NCBI RefSeq assembly: GCF_036669915.1
Contig: NC_089321.1
Location: 14,997,292-15,061,291, forward strand
Direction of reading: 5' to 3'
Length of the DNA: 64,000 nucleotides
From: Pocillopora verrucosa
Lineage: Eukaryota > Cnidaria > Anthozoa > Scleractinia > Pocilloporidae
How positions within the stretch are numbered: the first letter of the stretch is position 1; each line of letters opens with the position of its first letter. A program made the translations under genes and the position numbers. The notes under the pieces were generated by a model, which saw nothing but the letters and a program-made list of their open reading frames with translations, was not told the DNA's origin and did not search any database. Below are positions 59,791 through 64,000 of this stretch, piece by piece.

Positions 59791-60624
59791 TATCAGCACA
59801 GTCCAAACTCGATGACCAATAGACACCTTCAATCAAAAATATCCATTTCTGCACGAATACAAAGCTATCATATAGTAAAACTTTTAGAGATCAGCTTATA
59901 TATATATATATATATATATATACCATAAAATAAAAATTAAAGTGATGTCTTTTGTTCTTATGCGAATTTTGTTTAAAAATAAAAGCCATTAACAAGAACT
60001 TTGCCTCGATCCCTTCTGTGCTCAAAGGTGGTAAGCTTTCCTTATCTTTCCAGACGTTTTGACCCCTTCCAATAAAAGATAAAAAAAAAAAAAAAAAAAA
60101 AAAAAAACAGTGCTTACCATAAAAGTTACTTTAAATGCAATAGTACTTGAGGCACTTATTACGTGTTTTATTTCATTTAACGCAATGTATCTTTTACCAC
60201 CAAGTGAAACAATGTATTTTCTCATTGTGAACATCGATAATAGAAAATATAAGACTTCCCACATTCCTCAAATGTTCTTGATATAAGCTCCTAGTAAGAA
60301 TGAAGCTCATCGAAATCTGAACAAAGAGCCTACGGGAACGATGGAAAATATCGTGAGGCGCTGCCTTCTGGATTTGTCATATTTTCAAACGCGGAATACG
60401 ATAAAAAGAAAGAGAGGAAAAAAAACAATATGTGAAATTGGAATAGTCTTGATGAGCAAAACTGGCGTTTAAGGTTCTTCGAGAATGAAGGGCTCTCCGT
60501 GGTTTGCTTATGCTTGGAAAATTTTAAGGGAGCATTGCATGATATCCCAAAGAACGTCTAAGACCACAAAAACCCCCGCGATTGAACCCCAGGAAAATTC
60601 ATCAAATCTGAAAAGTATCTTAAA

Positions 60625-60655
<31 letters not shown>

Positions 60656-62504
60656 AGTTTTTTCTCTGGAAAAAAGCTGCACAACGATACGATCTTTTTA
60701 ACCTTACCATTGAAAATTGCATATATCAGATACGAAAACAACACAATCTTAACGAGCGCAATCACCTCGTAGATAAACTGCTAAACAACCAAATTTAGAA
60801 GCACTCTAGATAATAAGGGAAAAAGGAAATTGCTACTTCAAAGCCAGCGCGCTATTTAGCACCCACTTTCGAGAACTAAATTGTCCACATTGCACTAGTG
60901 GTTTTAAATTGTAGTTGAAATATTCATGAACGCTAAGATGAACAAAATAGTAAAGCTTATTTATCTACCCTATTTGGCTAAGGGTTGCTAAACGTTTTTT
61001 GACTTACGGACTAAACGTCGAGGGCTACAAAGGGACGAGAGCGATTGTAAATAACACATATAAGGCTTTATAATGTAGGGTGAGTGCATAAGTAGAATTA
61101 GTTTACTGTTGTATATCAGTTTTTTTATAACATCATTCATTTTGGAAACATGTACACACAATGACATTTTTTTTTATCTGGTTACCATATCACCATAACA
61201 TTTTATTATCCAGCTTACATGAATTATTTATAGCAATAATAAAGCACGAGTTCAAATTTCCCGCGATATTGCACTGGTTATTTCCACAACCGATCATTTT
61301 GTACTGTAAAAAGTCAATCCGATATCCAAGCGTTACGCAGTATCTGTCACAAACTGCTTCTCTATTTATTTTTCATTCCCTGTATTATAATGTACCTAAA
61401 ATAAGTGGTCGGATAATGAACACCTTCGTAAAAGTTTTGATGTGAAGAACCGCTGAGTATTGTTACACGTTCCTTGGGCTCTTTAAAATACGTTGCAAAG
61501 GAAGAAAGGTATCGACGCTGATTTATTCCATCCTTATTTACTGATGTTTTAATTTAAGCAACTGTCCATAGCCCATGCCACCTCAGAAAAGACGACTAAA
61601 AAACTGCGGCGAGATTAGAACTCTATTGGTGAAATATTTGATAGTTGCACTTTTCACTTCCCCTCCTTCCCCTCATTACAGCAAAGCGTGTCAACACGGA
61701 ACACCAAGAGGCCATGCTTTCATTTTCTTTTGGCATAGGAACTCTTGCTTTCCTTCAACTAATTAATATTAAAAATCACAGTTTATTATCGAGTTCACGC
61801 CATCAACTCAATATTTTACCGGGGGAAAAAAAATGAACAGCCGCCTCGAAAGAAGTAAACTATACTCGTGTCAGTACCTAAAACTTTTTTCATTCTTTAA
61901 TATTTTCTTACAATTGCGCGTATACAAATCCAATACATCTTAAGATAATGTATTACACTTGCTTTCTCATTCAATTTGTCATTAAAAAGCTTTTCGGGAA
62001 TTATATATGGGATTTAAAGGCCAATAAACATGTGCAACGATGAGCATATTGGAAGGTATGTGGCCTGATCATACATTTGAGAGAAACAGTTCATTTTTGT
62101 GGTGTGATCGATCGTGAGAGTGTCACTGTTGTAGGGCGTGCCAACTGACGATTGGACAACTTAAGTAAAAGTGGGAAGTCATCATCAGAAAATGACCAAA
62201 AGCGATCGGAGACGAAAATAGATATTTTTTTAACTCTTGACAAAAAACTCCAATATTCAGGCCAAATGACTGAAAAGTTGAGGAGATTAATTTTCCACGA
62301 TACGGTTTAAGATTGATAACAAGTGTAATGGCTGTCAAAGGTTAATTTTTTCAGAACGTCGCCCTCTTCTCTTATTTATCAGTGCTGACCACTTTGAATT
62401 CTTGAAATCAGAGATCTCGGAAGTAGAGATCTGCTAAAACATGATGCAAACGTGAACGCGAGAAAGTGCGCTCAGGAATATCAGCGTCTCAAATAAATTC
62501 GTGA

Positions 62505-62640
62505 TCGAGCACTTTATCTGTTGATAAAGAGGGCTCTTAGAGCTCGAAATCAATATGAAAATCAATCACTTGTACCTACTATCGAAGGATATGAAATGCA
62601 CCGTGCACCACGACGCACGAGTCTCCGACGTGGGCTCATC
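62505..62640 (+). pseudogene. Decayed duplicate of the small-secreted-protein promoter/5' end
   Basis: Parallels 58555-58690: GATCGAGCACTTTATCTGTT, then TTGATAAAGAGGGCT, then AATATGAAAATCAATCACTT, then TATCGAAGGATATGAAATGC, then CACGAGTCTCCGAC. The TATA box is altered to TATGAAA and no signal-peptide frame follows, so the copy is probably dead. Confidence 0.6.
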
Positions 62641-64000
62641 AAAATTCAATACAAAGGAAAAAAGGGCATCGATGCTTAATTATCATTAACATTTATTGAT
62701 ATCCAGTTTTTAGAAAGAGAAAGCTGACAGAATAAATTGGAAACAGAAACGAACTTGGTTGGAGAAATCTTGGTTGGTCTCGCATGCATTTTTCTTTCCC
62801 TCTTCCTTCGTTTCTTTGCAGAATAGCATGTCTTCATTTTCTCTTGGAGGTCGTCAGAGTTACTAAGTATCCTTATATTACCGGCGCCAAATATATATCT
62901 TTTTCCTCTCACTCTTGACGTAAAGTTTCGTTTTCAAGCCGAGGTGATCGTGACTGAGTAGTCGAGGAAACATTTTTCTAACCATATGCTTAAGGCTACC
63001 AAGAAGTGGAAAGACTGACGGACTGAACGCCAAGAACATTCGTGCCTTGGCTGGGAGAATTAGTTTATTTTTAAGAATGTCGTCCTCTTCTGTAATAAGT
63101 TTGATTTAGAGATACTCGAATGCAGAAATCTGCCTAAGCACGACGCAAATGTGGACGTGACATTGTTTACCACTGTAAAATAGTGCACTCATATCTGGTG
63201 ACTCCTTAAATAATATTATGTTCGTGTTTTGCTGTTACACACTCTACTAAAAAAAAATATAATAATAAACGCGGGAAAATATATAGCTCAAAGCTTCAAA
63301 GCCAGCCTCTTTTTAGCTCTTTAAGAAAATGAATTGTCATTTTAACTATAAAATGTTTGGGAAACAAACAAACAATATAAACGCTTGCTTCGTTCTTGCG
63401 CCTTGCAAGTTAAGTAATGTTCACAATATGGACAGTCAGAGAACGGGCCTTTATAAGGACTTCCTTCTCCATGCTGGGGTAATGACCGGTCTAGAACTGA
63501 CGTATAGAAGTCTTTCTGAAACTGGTTGAATGTGTTAAATGAATTTGTACTTTACATCATTTCAGTCGATAACATGACATCACCCAGTTTCTTGGAATGA
63601 AGTGATATATTATCCTAGTATATACCACACGAGTGGATAGTGCTTTTCACGCGCGTTGATCGGCTGAAGTGACCGGAAGTGATTTACAAGTACTATTCGC
63701 CTCCAAGCAGCCAAAGAGACAACATCGCGCATCAACAATTCAATCACCAATCACCAACCATATATCTATCGGCCTCCTGGGCCTCATCTCATATATATAT
63801 TTATATATACCACTATTCACCTTCATTATTGTGAATAATTTAACATTGGAGCGTTTTCAAGCTTTAAATGAACTTAAAGTATTGCTTGAATGGCCGAGAA
63901 CATTCCATATCTAGGGGTAAATAAACAGTTATCGTTTTCATCACCTAAAAGCCACATAATTGAAGGCGGTAAAAGGCAACGGATGACTCGGTTATTCATC

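Larger units (their letters stand above)
59433..64000. other. Right-hand spacer, no complete gene recognised
   Basis: The only supported contents are a TTATTA-rich minisatellite, a short TA tract at about 59898-59922, a 27-base A run near 60081 and the decayed promoter copy near 62.5 kb. Open frames here are short and lack splice or motif support. Fragments near 62400-62480 and 63110-63210 repeat each other loosely (AGATCTGC, GCAAACGTG or GCAAATGTGGACGTG). Confidence 0.5.

Noticed and set aside
59522-59928. Ile/Leu-rich open frames resembling membrane proteins
   Set aside because: They arise from the TTATTA-type minisatellite and are open in several frames on both strands.
1-64000. CRISPR arrays, operons, ribosomal RNA genes
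   Set aside because: None found; the intron-rich genes show this is nuclear animal DNA, and the tandem repeats lack repeat-spacer structure.

Overview
The window looks like nuclear DNA of an anthozoan cnidarian, most likely a stony coral. It is AT-rich with short exons, GT-AG introns, many small palindromic elements and microsatellites, and cnidarian-type protein families. Gene models were built by hand, matching splice sites to reading-frame phase and to remembered family motifs. No alignment or search was run.

Layout. (1) 470-10210, minus: PMS1, a MutL-type mismatch-repair ATPase; eleven exons are placed and the last part lies off the left edge. (2) 10921-14010, plus: a SAXO/FAM154 axonemal microtubule protein, head-to-head with PMS1 across about 0.7 kb. 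(3) 15626-19357, minus: two tandem paralogues of a secreted cysteine-rich family with a phospholipase-A2-like HDxCC motif. (4) 19.5-25.7 kb: no gene recognised; one foldback element. (5) 25705-31405, plus: a complete M28B zinc peptidase of the FOLH1/NAALAD2 type in only five exons. (6) 31.4-36.9 kb: repeats, including a perfect GACGGT hexamer array. (7) 36884-46496, minus: an adhesion GPCR with signal peptide, mucin-like repeats, GAIN/GPS and seven helices. Its TM6 exon carries a 147-bp transposable element flanked by a 5-bp target duplication. (8) 49234-53430, plus: an intact ten-exon, 1047-aa protein joining a RAG1-like N-terminal zinc/RING region to a transposase-like body. It sits between diverged inverted repeats (about 48128-54133). 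(9) 54554-54742: a near-perfect palindrome carrying two hammerhead ribozyme motifs, one on each strand. (10) 54.7-64 kb: duplicated non-coding modules, one possible CxxC exon, a TATA-driven small secreted acidic/basic protein, and a decayed copy of its promoter.

The genes do not form one pathway, as expected for a metazoan chromosome. The strongest leads are the RAG1-N/transposase-like gene with its inverted flanks, the paired hammerhead ribozymes, the exon-disrupting insertion in the adhesion GPCR, and the PLA2-like pair.
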